The notes: generated by a model not told the origin, from the sequence alone. Counted from the first letter of the stretch, positions 8,501 through 17,331 are shown. The stretch: DNA of 64,000 nt from Flavobacterium album (GCF_003096035.1 NZ_CP029186.1:695001-759000), one strand, 5' to 3'. A program made the numbers and translations.

Positions 8501-11500
8501 AAGAACGATACCGTCAGTCATTGGGAAGCTCGATCCGTTTTGGGTAAAGTAAGCAATACCGTTTACTCCAATGGATTCACCAGTTCCGGACTGAACGTTG
8601 GTAATCTGTGCACATTCAGACCCTATAAGTACATCCTGAACCAATTCTTCTATAGTATACTGATCTGTTGATACTGCGATTGGCGGCGGAGGCGTATTGA
8701 TACAGATTTCAAAGCTTGTGATATCTGTAGGATCGCTAAGGAATGTAGTATATACCCTTACATAATAGGTAGCGCCTATGGTTAATCCCGAAACGGTTTC
8801 GCTATCGTCGCCGCAAGCTATCTGGTTTAGGGTACCACAGTCTGCGCCTTCGTATATTACCGTCTGGAAGAATGCCCCAACCTGGTTATTGATATTTACA
8901 GCATGTGTAGTTGCCGTTGCAACGAACGAGTACCAAACATCATATTCTATGTCCATCCACGTTACACATGACTGGTCCTGTGACGAACCTGTAGCACCTG
9001 TAACGGTACCGGTAGCAAATACGTCACAATCTATACCGCTGTTCACATCTACTTCGGTTGCGCTGTCGCAATCGTCGTTCGCAATCAGTGTTGTAAAGGT
9101 TATTGGGCCGGACCAGGTACTGTTACCGTCAGTGCCGCCACAAATAGCCCTTACATAATAATCATATGATGTACCTGATGTAAAGTCATCACCTGTTACG
9201 GTTTCAGTAGCATTAAAAGGCATAGTGGTTGTTGCCACACCCGTATCTGTAGCCAGTGGCGCCGGATCATTCAGAGGCACTACATAAACTTCCCAGTTTG
9301 TTGCAGAGCCCATCTCTGTCCAATGCAGCATTGCTTCCGTAAGGCCAAGGCCGTCTACAAATAGGTTTTGCGGCTTAGGACACGGCGGAGGCGTACAGTC
9401 GGCCACACCTGTAAATATTGTCGTACCCGGAGTACCCTCGCCAAAATCCTTAACATAAATATCTTCGGCAAAAGGTGTATATACCGTAAGTCCCACCTGC
9501 TCTTCTTCCCATGGGAAACCGTCAGTGTTCCATACGATCTCGATAGGCTCGTTCGGGCATAAAGGAACTTGTACTGTCATGGTTTCCATACCCCAGTCGA
9601 AATCCTGCCCAATTGTTGCTACAGGTATACCGCCCTGGAAAATAGACATGGTAAAGTTACCCCATCCGCTGCTAAACTCATCGCGAAGCTCAAAAACATA
9701 GTTACATTGGTCTGCAGCGTCACAAACCATGCTGTGCAGGTCATAAGGGCCTGCCCAGTCGCTTGATGTAGATGCATCGCATATAAGCCTTACATAAAAC
9801 TCGTAGTTGGTTGCAGGAGTCGGCAAGGCAACCTCAAACGGGTTTGTATTTGCCATTACACCTGTAGAAGATGCTGTTGGTGCGGGGTCTCCCTCAGGCA
9901 CCACAAATACTTCCCAGTTTCCTGTTGCCGGGCCATCCCAGCCCACCATGGCAGAATCAATAGTATAATCGCTTGATGTAAGCCCTGTTGGCGCAATACA
10001 TGCCGGCGCAGAACAGTCGATGCCAGTTGCAGTAAAGAGCATAGTATTAGGAGAGCCCGTTCCTGATGGCTTAGTAAATATTGTCTGCCCAAAGTTATTA
10101 ACGATAGATACGCCTACTTCGGTAGACCAGTTGCCTCCTGCGTTCCAGAAAAGCTCAACCGGCTGGTTGGTACATAACGGGAAGCTTACTGTTTGGCTCG
10201 AACCGGTTGAAAGGCTTATTACACCTACTGTAGCGCCGCCTTGTGAAACAGTCATACTGTTGCCATTCCAGCCATCGCCGAAAGAGTCGGTCATTACAAA
10301 ATTGTAAACACACTGCTCTGAAAGCGGACAAACGGCCGTAGTGAATGCAAATGGCCCTGCCCATGCACTATTGGTTGAACTATCACAAACAACCCTTACA
10401 TAAAAAACATAGTTAGTGCCTGCTGTAAGGCCTGTTGTTACGTTTACAGGGTTTGTTGTTGTATTAACACCCGTTGTAGATGATGTTGGGCCAGGGCTTC
10501 CCGCAGGCACGACAAAATAATCCCAGTTACCAGTTGCAGGACCCGCCCACCCTAGTGATACGGAATCTGTAGAGATATTGGTAACCGCAAGTCCTGTAGG
10601 AGGCAAACATGCCGGGGTAAGACAGTTAACCATGCCTGTATATACGGTAGTGTTTGTTGTACCTGTTCCCGGCGGCTTGGTGAAGATAACCTGTCCGAAG
10701 TTGTTTTGGATAGCTACCCCTACCTCCTGGGTAAAGTTGCCTCCGTTGTTCCAGAAAAGGGTTAGCGGAATGCCGTTACATACCGGTACCGTTACCGTAA
10801 CCGGGCCAGCCCCTCCTGTAAATGTAGAACCGATGGTTGCCAACGGTATACCGTTTTGGGAAACGGTCATTGTATTGCCGTTCCATCCGTCGCCGAATGA
10901 ATCGGTCATTATAAATGTGTATGCACATTGTTCCGAAGCCTCACAAAGCGTGGTGTTGAAAAAGTATGGCCCGGCCCATGCACTGAACGTACCGTTACCG
11001 CAATCTGCCCTTACATAATATTCATAAGCAGTAGAAGAAGCCAAAGGTGTACCGTCAAATTCTGCAGTAACATGGAAATTAGTATTGATAGAAGCTGTAA
11101 GCCCGGCACCCGAAGGTATGCCGTCGCCCGGATCCTGCACTACTACCTGCCACGAGGTAGCGCTGCCTGGGTTAGTCCAGGAAAGGTCGGCAGAACTTAA
11201 TCCAATATTCGTAGTAGGAAGGCCTACCGGCTTAAGGCAGTTTACCTGCTGGATCGTCAGTGTATAAGGAGTTGTCTGAGGATCAGCCCATGTTGATATA
11301 ACAAAGTAATAAGTTTGCCCTGCCGTTACTGAGAATGTAGGTATCGATAGCGGTGCCGCATCGAAGCCTGTTGTAGCGCCACCGGCACAGTTTACCCCCA
11401 CGTTAGCACAGCTGGTGTATACAAATATACCCGAATAAGCCCCATTGCCTGTAACATCTATACTTATGATGCCGTTTGCCGGAGCCGTATACGAATAGAA

Positions 11501-12508
11501 CACGTCATTACCGTTAAGGTAGTTGTTCGTACTTCCGCAGCCCGATGCGCCAGGGCTGCCGTTTATGTTGTCTGCATAGTTACTTGTATTATCCGTATCC
11601 GAATAAGGAAGCGAAGCTATATTTATAGGAGCGCCACAACCTTCGCCAAGCGCCACCGTACTGAAGTTTACAGGGCCTACCCAGTTACCGGTATTGCCAT
11701 CGCCACAGTTGGCCCTCACATAAAACTTGTAATCGGTATTTTCAGTAAGCGGGTTACCGGCGCTATCCGTTGTAGCAACATAAGGAGAGTTACCCGAATA
11801 TGGGATACCTACACCTGTAGGAGCGCCCAATGCAGGAACAATATCAATGAACCACGATGTCGCAACACCCGTGTTAGTCCAGCTAAGCGTAGCCTGGTTA
11901 AGGCCAACCGCCGAAACTGCCAGGTTTGTAGGATCAAGACACTGCTGTACTACCATAACGTTATCTACAAGCCAGCGGTCGCCGTTATCTCCATTCATTA
12001 CAAAAGCAAGGTATACCTGCTGGCCAACTGCCGATGCAGGTAAGTTTACCACTTTTTCAAGATAATCCGTCTGGAAAGGATCCGGGTTAAGCGTTAGCTC
12101 CGTCCAGGCCTGTACTTCTGTATAAGAAGCCGGGTCTAAAGGCGTAGTACCTGTATGCATCATGATCCTGTAGGTATTGCCATCATCCCCCAGCTGGGTA
12201 AGCCTTGACTGGAAACGCAACTGGGCATTGGTCTGCCCTAAAAACGGCTTTGTTATCAGCCAGTCTTCTGCAGTTCCCGTAGAAACGTTTTCCTTTTGGA
12301 TGTAGGCAGCATGGCCCGTACCTCCAAAGGCAGGCGTAATTACACTGTGGGTAGCCACAGTCCATTGCTGGCTCGGACCGGCAACGTTTTTTTGCTGCCA
12401 GCCGGTGGGCAATGCGTTTCCGTTGCTCTCAAAAGTCTCCAGTGCGAGCTGCGAATAGCCACACCACGAGAGCAACGACATGAAAAATAATAGGGTAATT
12501 TTTTTCAT
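5549..12508 (-). CDS. Giant multidomain surface adhesin with T9SS type B sorting domain (SprB-like)
   Basis: This 2319-residue secreted protein is the largest in the window. Order: signal peptide (1-20); choice-of-anchor J-like domain (about 21-190); fibronectin III domains; three modules with the motif DSFGDGWNGN or a variant (about 528, 733, 936), each followed by a fibronectin III domain; a choice-of-anchor L domain (about 1290-1525); immunoglobulin-like domains (about 1527-1780); and five repeats of about 73 residues built around CDSYVLPAL (about 1783-2150). The C-terminal domain (SPNHDGKNDNFDLTAL ... LPTGTYFYMIER) is the gliding-motility-associated type B T9SS signal. It is exported by the T9SS and displayed on the surface, probably for adhesion or gliding. 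Target is unknown. It heads a three-gene operon. Confidence 0.93.
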   Translation of the reverse strand: MKKITLLFFMSLLSWCGYSQLALETFESNGNALPTGWQQKNVAGPSQQWTVATHSVITPAFGGTGHAAYIQKENVSTGTAEDWLITKPFLGQTNAQLRFQSRLTQLGDDGNTYRIMMHTGTTPLDPASYTEVQAWTELTLNPDPFQTDYLEKVVNLPASAVGQQVYLAFVMNGDNGDRWLVDNVMVVQQCLDPTNLAVSAVGLNQATLSWTNTGVATSWFIDIVPALGAPTGVGIPYSGNSPYVATTDSAGNPLTENTDYKFYVRANCGDGNTGNWVGPVNFSTVALGEGCGAPINIASLPYSDTDNTSNYADNINGSPGASGCGSTNNYLNGNDVFYSYTAPANGIISIDVTGNGAYSGIFVYTSCANVGVNCAGGATTGFDAAPLSIPTFSVTAGQTYYFVISTWADPQTTPYTLTIQQVNCLKPVGLPTTNIGLSSADLSWTNPGSATSWQVVVQDPGDGIPSGAGLTASINTNFHVTAEFDGTPLASSTAYEYYVRADCGNGTFSAWAGPYFFNTTLCEASEQCAYTFIMTDSFGDGWNGNTMTVSQNGIPLATIGSTFTGGAGPVTVTVPVCNGIPLTLFWNNGGNFTQEVGVAIQNNFGQVIFTKPPGTGTTNTTVYTGMVNCLTPACLPPTGLAVTNISTDSVSLGWAGPATGNWDYFVVPAGSPGPTSSTTGVNTTTNPVNVTTGLTAGTNYVFYVRVVCDSSTNSAWAGPFAFTTAVCPLSEQCVYNFVMTDSFGDGWNGNSMTVSQGGATVGVISLSTGSSQTVSFPLCTNQPVELFWNAGGNWSTEVGVSIVNNFGQTIFTKPSGTGSPNTMLFTATGIDCSAPACIAPTGLTSSDYTIDSAMVGWDGPATGNWEVFVVPEGDPAPTASSTGVMANTNPFEVALPTPATNYEFYVRLICDASTSSDWAGPYDLHSMVCDAADQCNYVFELRDEFSSGWGNFTMSIFQGGIPVATIGQDFDWGMETMTVQVPLCPNEPIEIVWNTDGFPWEEEQVGLTVYTPFAEDIYVKDFGEGTPGTTIFTGVADCTPPPCPKPQNLFVDGLGLTEAMLHWTEMGSATNWEVYVVPLNDPAPLATDTGVATTTMPFNATETVTGDDFTSGTSYDYYVRAICGGTDGNSTWSGPITFTTLIANDDCDSATEVDVNSGIDCDVFATGTVTGATGSSQDQSCVTWMDIEYDVWYSFVATATTHAVNINNQVGAFFQTVIYEGADCGTLNQIACGDDSETVSGLTIGATYYVRVYTTFLSDPTDITSFEICINTPPPPIAVSTDQYTIEELVQDVLIGSECAQITNVQSGTGESIGVNGIAYFTQNGSSFPMTDGIVLVSGDANTAPGPNNFPGGTGNFPGWDGDSDLEDIVGLPAGNSNDASWISFDFVTLIDELNFNFLFASEEYDQGSFECIYSDSFAFILTDLSTGVSTNLAVLPSTTIPIQVTNIHPDNGICDAINEAYFGQYNDTAFDPINYNGQTVIMTATSPVIPNHSYNIKLVIANATDHNFNSAVFLQAGSFNIGTPELGEPSLEADGNAVCAGGTRLLETGLDPDNFEFVWYKDDVVIAGATGTSYLVTEEGTYKVEATFIGSTCATEGTVVVEFYDPVADIVNAPENLTACNASGFGEFDLSQNTAVILDGITGDYTVTYHTTQEFADNGQQPIVSDVTAYTNTVQYEQTIYARIYNNLTDCYGVKSFTITVQDNTPEFVITPEFALCEGTSGTITVDGSNYDDANVTFTWTKDGAPFAGTTNTITVTEAGEYAVTIDNTGCTATGTTTVTIIPTPEADAPENVTSCDSYVLPALSANNNYYTEADGAGTMLNAGDVITETQDIHILAVSGTTPSCTDDNVFTVTIVPSPVAVTPGDVSSCDSYMLPALTAGNYFTAAGGTGTMLNAGDVVTTTQTIYVYVESGSTPNCTGEESFVVTITPTPEADAPDNVTACDSYVLPALSANNNYYTGADGTGTMLSAGEVITGTQDIHVFTTSGTTPNCTDDNVFTVTIVPSPVVVTPGNQSACDSYTLPALTVGNYYTAAGGTGTMLNAGEAITSSQTIYVYAQSGSTPNCTDEDTFTVTINPSPVADAPGDVAVCDSYVLPSLGVGNYYTGPGGTGTALAVGSTIEDSQMIYVYAQSGTTPNCTDENSFMVTIIPTPVIAITEGCNDDNVYVLEAIFTDEVYSPDNVSFAWTDAGGASLGSSSELVISRGGVYHVTVTPNGDAACPIEGEINVVDTSCDVQRGISPNHDGKNDNFDLTALDVRKISIFNRYGQEVYGRGNGYTNQWEGQGKGGEELPTGTYFYMIERSNGESRTGWVYINRQN
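6040..7160 (-). repeat. Five tandem coding repeats (about 220 bp each) in the adhesin
   Basis: The block encodes five units with CDSYxLPxL near the start and GTTPNCTDxxxFxVTIxPxP at the end. The codons for DSY recur near 6230, 6447, 6669, 6889 and 7113, a period of 217-224 bases. Units 1 and 3 share SANNNYYT and TQDIH, while units 2 and 4 share AGGTGTMLNAG and TQTIYVY. This indicates a later duplication of a two-unit block of about 441 bases. Confidence 0.85.
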
Positions 12509-12701
12509 AGAATTATATTTAGTAGTTTATGTTTAATTCTCGAAAATAAACAAAAAATTTAACTTATAACTTTCCGTGTTACATATAATTCATAAAATAC
12601 TTAAAAAAAACAAAATTTATTTCATTTGTTATGAATATAAAAGCAAACTCTGCATTTCTTCGGGGTAACACAATAAATTCATTTATTTAAGTTTGTCTTC
12701 A

Positions 12702-12709
12702 TATCTTTG
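12702..12709 (+). promoter_or_regulatory. -7 promoter element of lpxH
   Basis: TATCTTTG matches the Bacteroidota TAnnTTTG element and lies 18 bases before the lpxH ATG. No convincing -33 TTG is visible at the usual spacing. It supports the ATG at 12728 over an in-frame TTG at 12707 that lies inside this element. Confidence 0.55.
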
Positions 12710-12727
12710 GATGGACTGAATTGTACA

Positions 12728-13480
12728 ATGGAAAAAAGGACTAAAATATATTTCGCTTCAGACCAGCATTTTGGAGCCCCTACTGCAGAAAAAAGCTTCC
12801 CTCGCGAACAAAAATTCGTAGCATGGCTGGATGAAATTAAAAAAGATGCCCAGGCTTTATTCCTTTTGGGCGACCTTTTTGATTTTTGGTTCGAATACAA
12901 AACGGTTGTGCCCCGCGGATTCATTAGGGTGCTGGGCAAGCTGGCCGAACTTCGCGACAGCGGCATCGAGATACATTTTTTTATAGGCAACCACGACCTG
13001 TGGATGGACGACTATTTTGAAAAAGAACTCAATATACCGGTACACCACAGGCCAAAAGAATTCCTCTTTAATAATAAGGTGTTCTTTATAGGGCATGGCG
13101 ACGGCCTTGGACCCGGCGATAAAGGTTACAAAAGGATGAAGAAGGTGTTTACCAATCCGTTCTCGAAATGGCTTTTCCGGTGGCTGCACCCCGACCTGGG
13201 CGTAAAGCTGGCACAATACCTTTCGGTCAAAAACAAGCTGATATCCGGTGAGGCCGATGTAAAATTCCTTGGGGAGGATAACGAATGGCTGGTACTCTAT
13301 TCCAAAAGGAAGCTGGAAACAAAGCACTATGACTACTTCGTGTTCGGTCACCGCCACCTGCCGATGATCATTAAGGTCGGTGAAAATTCCTCATATATCA
13401 ACCTTGGTGACTGGATAGGGTATTTTACTTATGGTGTTTTTGATGGTGAGGCATTTGAGTTGGTGGAGTACAAGCAATGA
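12728..13480 (+). CDS. lpxH: UDP-2,3-diacylglucosamine diphosphatase
   Basis: LpxH hydrolyses UDP-2,3-diacylglucosamine to lipid X and UMP, the fourth step of lipid A synthesis, at the inner face of the cytoplasmic membrane. The 250-residue product shows the calcineurin-like metallophosphoesterase motifs in order: DQHFG, GDLFDFWF, GNHD, GHGDGLGPGD and GHRH, where Asp, His and Asn bind two Mn ions. Length fits the family. Its last four bases overlap the start of the next gene (ATGA), so the hypothetical cysteine-motif protein is co-translated. Function is assigned from the family; homologues in Bacteroidota are usually annotated as LpxH. Confidence 0.93.
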   Translation: MEKRTKIYFASDQHFGAPTAEKSFPREQKFVAWLDEIKKDAQALFLLGDLFDFWFEYKTVVPRGFIRVLGKLAELRDSGIEIHFFIGNHDLWMDDYFEKELNIPVHHRPKEFLFNNKVFFIGHGDGLGPGDKGYKRMKKVFTNPFSKWLFRWLHPDLGVKLAQYLSVKNKLISGEADVKFLGEDNEWLVLYSKRKLETKHYDYFVFGHRHLPMIIKVGENSSYINLGDWIGYFTYGVFDGEAFELVEYKQ

Positions 13481-14250
13481 AAAAACTCAGCAAAGACGAT
13501 TTCCTCAATCTTCGCAGAAATCCCGAAATAATTCCCGGAATACATAATTACTGTGACCGTTGGTGCGAAAAATGCCCAAAGACAAGTCACTGCTCTGTTT
13601 TTATTACCGAAGAAGCTTTCAACGAAATAAACAGCAAAGAGCCTGATGCCTCAGAAAACCCGTTTGCATTAATGGAAAATATGTTCGAAATAACCCAATC
13701 GCTAATAGAGGACATGGCTGAAAAGCACGTCTTCGATCTTTCGGGTATTACTGAAGATGTTTCAGTGCAGGCCGAAAATGAATTTGAACAAGCCCGCAAC
13801 CATCCGCTATCCAGAAAAGGAAATGATTATTTTAAAGCTGTAGATGTCTTACTCAAAGGGAATGGCAACTATTTTGCAGAAACCGCCGAAAGGCAGCTGA
13901 TGATTTTTGGTGAAAGGGAAGAAAGTAAATTACTTACTCTTAAAGAAAGCTTTGAAACCATACGATGGTATTGCACCCTCCTGGCTGCAAAACTGCACCG
14001 GGCCATGGGCACATACCTTGACGATGATATTGATGAAGAGTTTACACGGGACGAATTATTCGGGACACTCAAGGTATCATTTATCGCTACTCAGCGTTCT
14101 ATGGTAGCGTGGGCAAAAGTATTGGAGTATTTTCCGGATAAGGAAGATACTATACTGCCGTTGCTCGTAACCCTTGAACAAATATATAAAACGATCATTA
14201 TAACGTTTCCGCAGACGATAACATACAAGAGGCCTGGTCTCGACGATTAA
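13477..14250 (+). CDS. Conserved hypothetical protein with an N-terminal four-cysteine motif
   Basis: I do not recognise a named family. The 257-residue product is mainly helical and soluble, with no signal peptide. Near the N terminus C26, C30, C33 and C39 (YCDRWCEKCPKTSHC) form a C-x3-C-x2-C-x5-C pattern suited to zinc or an iron-sulfur cluster. The remainder is acidic (SKEPDASENPF, DEEFTRDELFG). Its start overlaps lpxH by four bases, so the two are coupled. Its stop overlaps the stop of the opposite-strand gene at 14247-14250 (shared TTAA). The convergent neighbour carries a very similar cysteine pattern, which hints at a shared cofactor or joint function. Confidence 0.8.
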   Translation: MKKLSKDDFLNLRRNPEIIPGIHNYCDRWCEKCPKTSHCSVFITEEAFNEINSKEPDASENPFALMENMFEITQSLIEDMAEKHVFDLSGITEDVSVQAENEFEQARNHPLSRKGNDYFKAVDVLLKGNGNYFAETAERQLMIFGEREESKLLTLKESFETIRWYCTLLAAKLHRAMGTYLDDDIDEEFTRDELFGTLKVSFIATQRSMVAWAKVLEYFPDKEDTILPLLVTLEQIYKTIIITFPQTITYKRPGLDD

Positions 14251-14600
14251 TTCCTGCCAACTCCATTTAAATAATCAGATAACGCTATTATAAAGAGCGT
14301 GCCTTCCATAAGGTCTTTTATCTGGAACAACTCGTCTTCCGACACGGCAAGGTCAACTTCATTCAGAGGCGTTTTCAACAAGAATTTATGGCATTTGCCC
14401 CTGAGACTGCAACTGCCGCAGTCGAGTTTTCTGCAGGCATTATCTATAATATGATTAAATTCCTGTATCTCTTCTACCGAAAAATAGAACCCTGTTTCTT
14501 TAAATACGATCTGCACTCTGTCTTTTAGCACCACATTGTTTTTCTTCCAATGAAATGCCACACCAAAATCGTTGTGATAGATCTGCTCAATTTCCCTCAT
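14247..14600 (-). CDS. Small hypothetical protein with four-cysteine motif
   Basis: This 117-residue cytoplasmic protein has no family I can name. C56, C61, C64 and C70 (CRKLDCGSCSLRGKC) form a C-x4-C-x2-C-x5-C motif, nearly the same spacing as in the convergent gene at 13477. The N-terminal half (FGVAFHWKKNNVVLKDRVQI, FKETGFYFSVEEIQEF) looks like a small alpha/beta domain. The ATG at 14598-14600 is preferred; an in-frame TTG six codons upstream is possible. The coding region ends in four bases shared with the opposite-strand gene. Confidence 0.75.
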   Translation of the reverse strand: MREIEQIYHNDFGVAFHWKKNNVVLKDRVQIVFKETGFYFSVEEIQEFNHIIDNACRKLDCGSCSLRGKCHKFLLKTPLNEVDLAVSEDELFQIKDLMEGTLFIIALSDYLNGVGRN

Positions 14601-14695
14601 ACTGCCGGTTTTGAGCAAAAATAATTATTTATTTAAAATGATTCTAAATTAAGGTGAATTATTTTCATGATAACAGATGGAATATATTTATGGCA

Positions 14696-14784
14696 TCTTG
14701 ACTGCGCTCGATGTGACAACGTAAATCAACAATATAAACGCATATAACATTAAGTACGGTTGTCAGTTCGAGCGCAGTCGAGAA
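14696..14784. repeat. Palindromic intergenic repeat (GCGCAGTCGAG family)
   Basis: TTGACTGCGCTCGATGTGAC near the left end is an imperfect reverse complement of GTCAGTTCGAGCGCAGTCGA near the right end, with about 40 bases of AT-rich DNA between. Short palindromes of this type (TCAGTTCGAGCGCAGTCGAG) are frequent between genes in flavobacteria. It fills the gap between the small cysteine-motif gene and recJ. Confidence 0.65.
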
Positions 14785-14794
14785 CATATTAGGT

Positions 14795-16492
14795 TTATTC
14801 TTCACATCTTATGTCTCTTAGCCTTAGCTGCAAACTCACCTCGCTATTCCACAGATTTTCATCAATGGAATAAGCGGCATCGAAGAAATCGCCTCCGCAG
14901 GCCAGGTCCATTTTGGAAGCAAGGCCAAAGCCTATCGCCGCAAAACCTTCCGACTCCCCCTGCCTTACATAAAGCCTCAGGTGACTCTCATCGCTGCCAA
15001 TGGGTTTGCCAAAGCCCGTGTCTTTTAAATTACGGCTTAAAAATACAGGGGTCATATTGCCCGGCCCAAAAGGCTCGAACTGTTTTAAAAGGCGGTGAAA
15101 TTTCGGCGTGATATCCGCCAATGTTATTTCGGCATCGATGCTTATCTCAGGAATCAGTAATGCCGGGTCTATCGTTTCGGATACAACGGCTTCGAATTTC
15201 TCCCTGAAATGCGGGTACTGATCTTCCAGCAGTGTGAGCCCCGCAGCATACATGTGCCCGCCGAATTGCTCCAGATGATCGGCACAGGCTTCGAGCGCAT
15301 TGTAAATGTCAAAATCTTTTACCGACCGTGCCGAAGCCGCCAGTTTATCGCCGCTTTTGGTGAATACAAGTGTCGGGCGGTAATATGTTTCGGTAAGGCG
15401 CGATGCCACTATACCGATAACCCCCTTGTGCCAGTTTTCGTGAAAAACCACGGTGGTAAATTTATCGTGGTCGTTATTCGCTTCTATCTGCATGAGGGCT
15501 TCTTGTGTTATCTGCTTGTCAAGGTCTTTGCGGTCGGCATTCAGCACCTCTATCTGGGCGGCAAATCCCTCCGCCTGCTCCAGATTGAATTCCGTCAGCA
15601 GCTCTACTGCATAATTTCCGTGCTTAATCCTCCCTGCGGCATTGATGCGGGGTGCAATCACAAACACCACATCGCTGATGGTGAGCACCTGCCTTTTTAA
15701 ATTCTGTATGAGCGCCTTTATGCCCGGCCTTGGGTTACTGTTAATAACATCCAGCCCGAATTTTGCCAGCACACGGTTCTCCCCTGTTATGGGCACGATG
15801 TCGGCGGCGATGGCTGTGGCTACCAGGTCGAGATACGGAATAAGGTCGTTTATTGTCTGCCCTCTCCTTTTTCCCAGGGCCTGGATGAGTTTAAAGCCTA
15901 CGCCACACCCGCACAGTTCGTCGTAAGGATAATAGCAGTCTTCCCGCTTGGGGTCGAGCACCGCAATGGCAGCAGGCAGCTCATCTCCCGGGCGGTGGTG
16001 GTCGCAGATGATGAAGTCGATACCTTTTTCATTGGCGTAGGCGACTTTGTCAATGGACTTAATGCCGCAGTCGAGCGCGATGATAAGCGTACAGCCATTG
16101 TCATCTGCATAGTCGATGCCTGCGAACGAAACGCCGTAGCCTTCTTTATAACGGTCGGGTATATAAGTATCCACATTGGGATAAAACGACTTTAGATACG
16201 ATGAGACCAAGGAAACCGCCGTAGTGCCATCTACATCATAATCGCCAAAGACAAGTATATTTTCATTATTAATGATTGCCGACTCAATACGCGCTACGGC
16301 CTTGTCCATATCTTTCATAAGATACGGGTCGTGCAGGTCGTTCAATGAAGGCCGGAAAAAGCTCCGCGCCTGCTCATAGGTCTCCACCCCGCGTTGTACA
16401 AGCAGCGATGCAACTACTTTATCGATACCCAGGGCATCGGTAAGGTGGTTTATTTTTTCGGGAGACGGTTGAGGTTTGAGGTTCCAGCGCAT
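14795..16492 (-). CDS. recJ: Single-stranded-DNA-specific 5'-3' exonuclease RecJ
   Basis: RecJ degrades single-stranded DNA 5' to 3' in RecF-pathway recombination, mismatch repair and base excision repair. The 565-residue product has the DHH phosphoesterase motifs LVFGDYDVDGTTA, IIALDCGIKS and FIICDHHRPGDELP, and then the DHHA1 domain with FGGHMYAAGL. A C-terminal OB-fold region (about 450-560) follows. All catalytic Asp and His residues are present and the length matches the family. The ATG at 16490-16492 gives the normal start MRWNLKPQP. A promoter with TTG 16537-16539 and TAATTTTG 16510-16517 is visible upstream, so it is probably transcribed alone. Confidence 0.97.
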   Translation of the reverse strand: MRWNLKPQPSPEKINHLTDALGIDKVVASLLVQRGVETYEQARSFFRPSLNDLHDPYLMKDMDKAVARIESAIINNENILVFGDYDVDGTTAVSLVSSYLKSFYPNVDTYIPDRYKEGYGVSFAGIDYADDNGCTLIIALDCGIKSIDKVAYANEKGIDFIICDHHRPGDELPAAIAVLDPKREDCYYPYDELCGCGVGFKLIQALGKRRGQTINDLIPYLDLVATAIAADIVPITGENRVLAKFGLDVINSNPRPGIKALIQNLKRQVLTISDVVFVIAPRINAAGRIKHGNYAVELLTEFNLEQAEGFAAQIEVLNADRKDLDKQITQEALMQIEANNDHDKFTTVVFHENWHKGVIGIVASRLTETYYRPTLVFTKSGDKLAASARSVKDFDIYNALEACADHLEQFGGHMYAAGLTLLEDQYPHFREKFEAVVSETIDPALLIPEISIDAEITLADITPKFHRLLKQFEPFGPGNMTPVFLSRNLKDTGFGKPIGSDESHLRLYVRQGESEGFAAIGFGLASKMDLACGGDFFDAAYSIDENLWNSEVSLQLRLRDIRCEE

Positions 16493-16509
16493 TGGTGAAA
16501 ATTGAACCT

Positions 16510-16539
16510 CAAAATTACTATATTAAATCCAATTATCAA
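16510..16539 (-). promoter_or_regulatory. recJ promoter
   Basis: On the minus strand TTG (16537-16539) is separated by 19 bases from TAATTTTG (16510-16517), a full match to the Bacteroidota promoter consensus. The recJ ATG follows 17 bases after the -7 element. Confidence 0.65.
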
Positions 16540-16626
16540 CTGACCGGAATTTCCTGGCACTACTATTAAATTATTGTTATTCTGTAATTATTTACTATTC
16601 AAAAAATGCCGGCATGCAAAATTTGA

Positions 16627-16634
16627 TATATTTG
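16627..16634 (+). promoter_or_regulatory. -7 promoter element of the Sel1-repeat gene
   Basis: TATATTTG matches TAnnTTTG and lies 26 bases before the ATG at 16661. It supports that ATG over a possible upstream TTG at 16574. No clear -33 element is visible. Confidence 0.5.
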
Positions 16635-16660
16635 ATACCAACCAATTTAACAATAATCTT

Positions 16661-17331
16661 ATGGCCGAAAGACTGACCCCAGACGAACTAAAAGAAATTT
16701 ACAATACCAATAATTTCGATGCCTATCCGCCGAACGTACTGCTTTATGATGCGAAATATAATTTCAATTCCTTAAAGTCGGCTCCGTTCTTTGGCGAAGA
16801 AACATTAGGGCTATACCCGAAGATTTATGAGAAACTGGCCGAAAAAGGCTATGCGCCCGCTTTGTACGAACTAGGCCTGCTGTATTATAATGGCGAATGG
16901 TGGCTTGAAAAAGATTATGAAAGTCGGCCAACTATCATCTAAAAGCCGCTGAACTTGGCGATATGGATGCCATGCTTGAACTGTATATTTATTACAATAA
17001 CGGCATTGGTGTAGACAAAGACACCCAAAAGGCATACGACTATTGCGTTAAAGCTGCCGAAGCCGGGCAGAGCAGGGCGTGCTATAACCTTGGCGCTTTC
17101 TATGCTACAGGTAATGGTGTAGAAATGAACCCGGAGAAATCATTAGAATGGTATAAGAAGGCTTCTGAAGGAGGCAACGGCAGAGCCAGCGCTACGATTG
17201 GTATCATGCACAAAACCGGCGATGGCGCCCCTCAGGATGATGCAAAGGCGGAAGAATATTTTGAAACCGCAGAAGACCAGGGCTTCGATGTGGATGACCT
17301 GCTTGACATGATGGAGATCGACCGTTATTAG
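16661..17331 (+). pseudogene. Sel1-repeat protein, interrupted by a one-base deletion
   Basis: The first part (AERLTPDELKEIYNTNNFD to GEWWLEKDYE) and the second part (YHLKAAELGDMDAMLELY to MMEIDRY) are one Sel1-type (TPR-like) repeat protein in two reading frames. The break is at GATTATGAAAGTCGG near 16917-16924. Restoring one A (GAAAAG) joins the halves as KDYEKSANYHLKAAELGD and gives 223 residues. Visible Sel1 units include ARCYNLG-like ACYNLGAFYATGNGVEMNPE and ASATIGIMHKTGDGAPQDD. Sel1 proteins are protein-interaction scaffolds; the partner is unknown. The two halves are otherwise intact with good codon usage, so a sequencing error in the A run or a very recent mutation is likely. Confidence 0.8.

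Noticed and set aside
16919..16924. Programmed frameshift in the Sel1 gene
   Set aside because: GAAAG is not a known slippery heptamer and no stimulating structure is seen; a one-base error is simpler.
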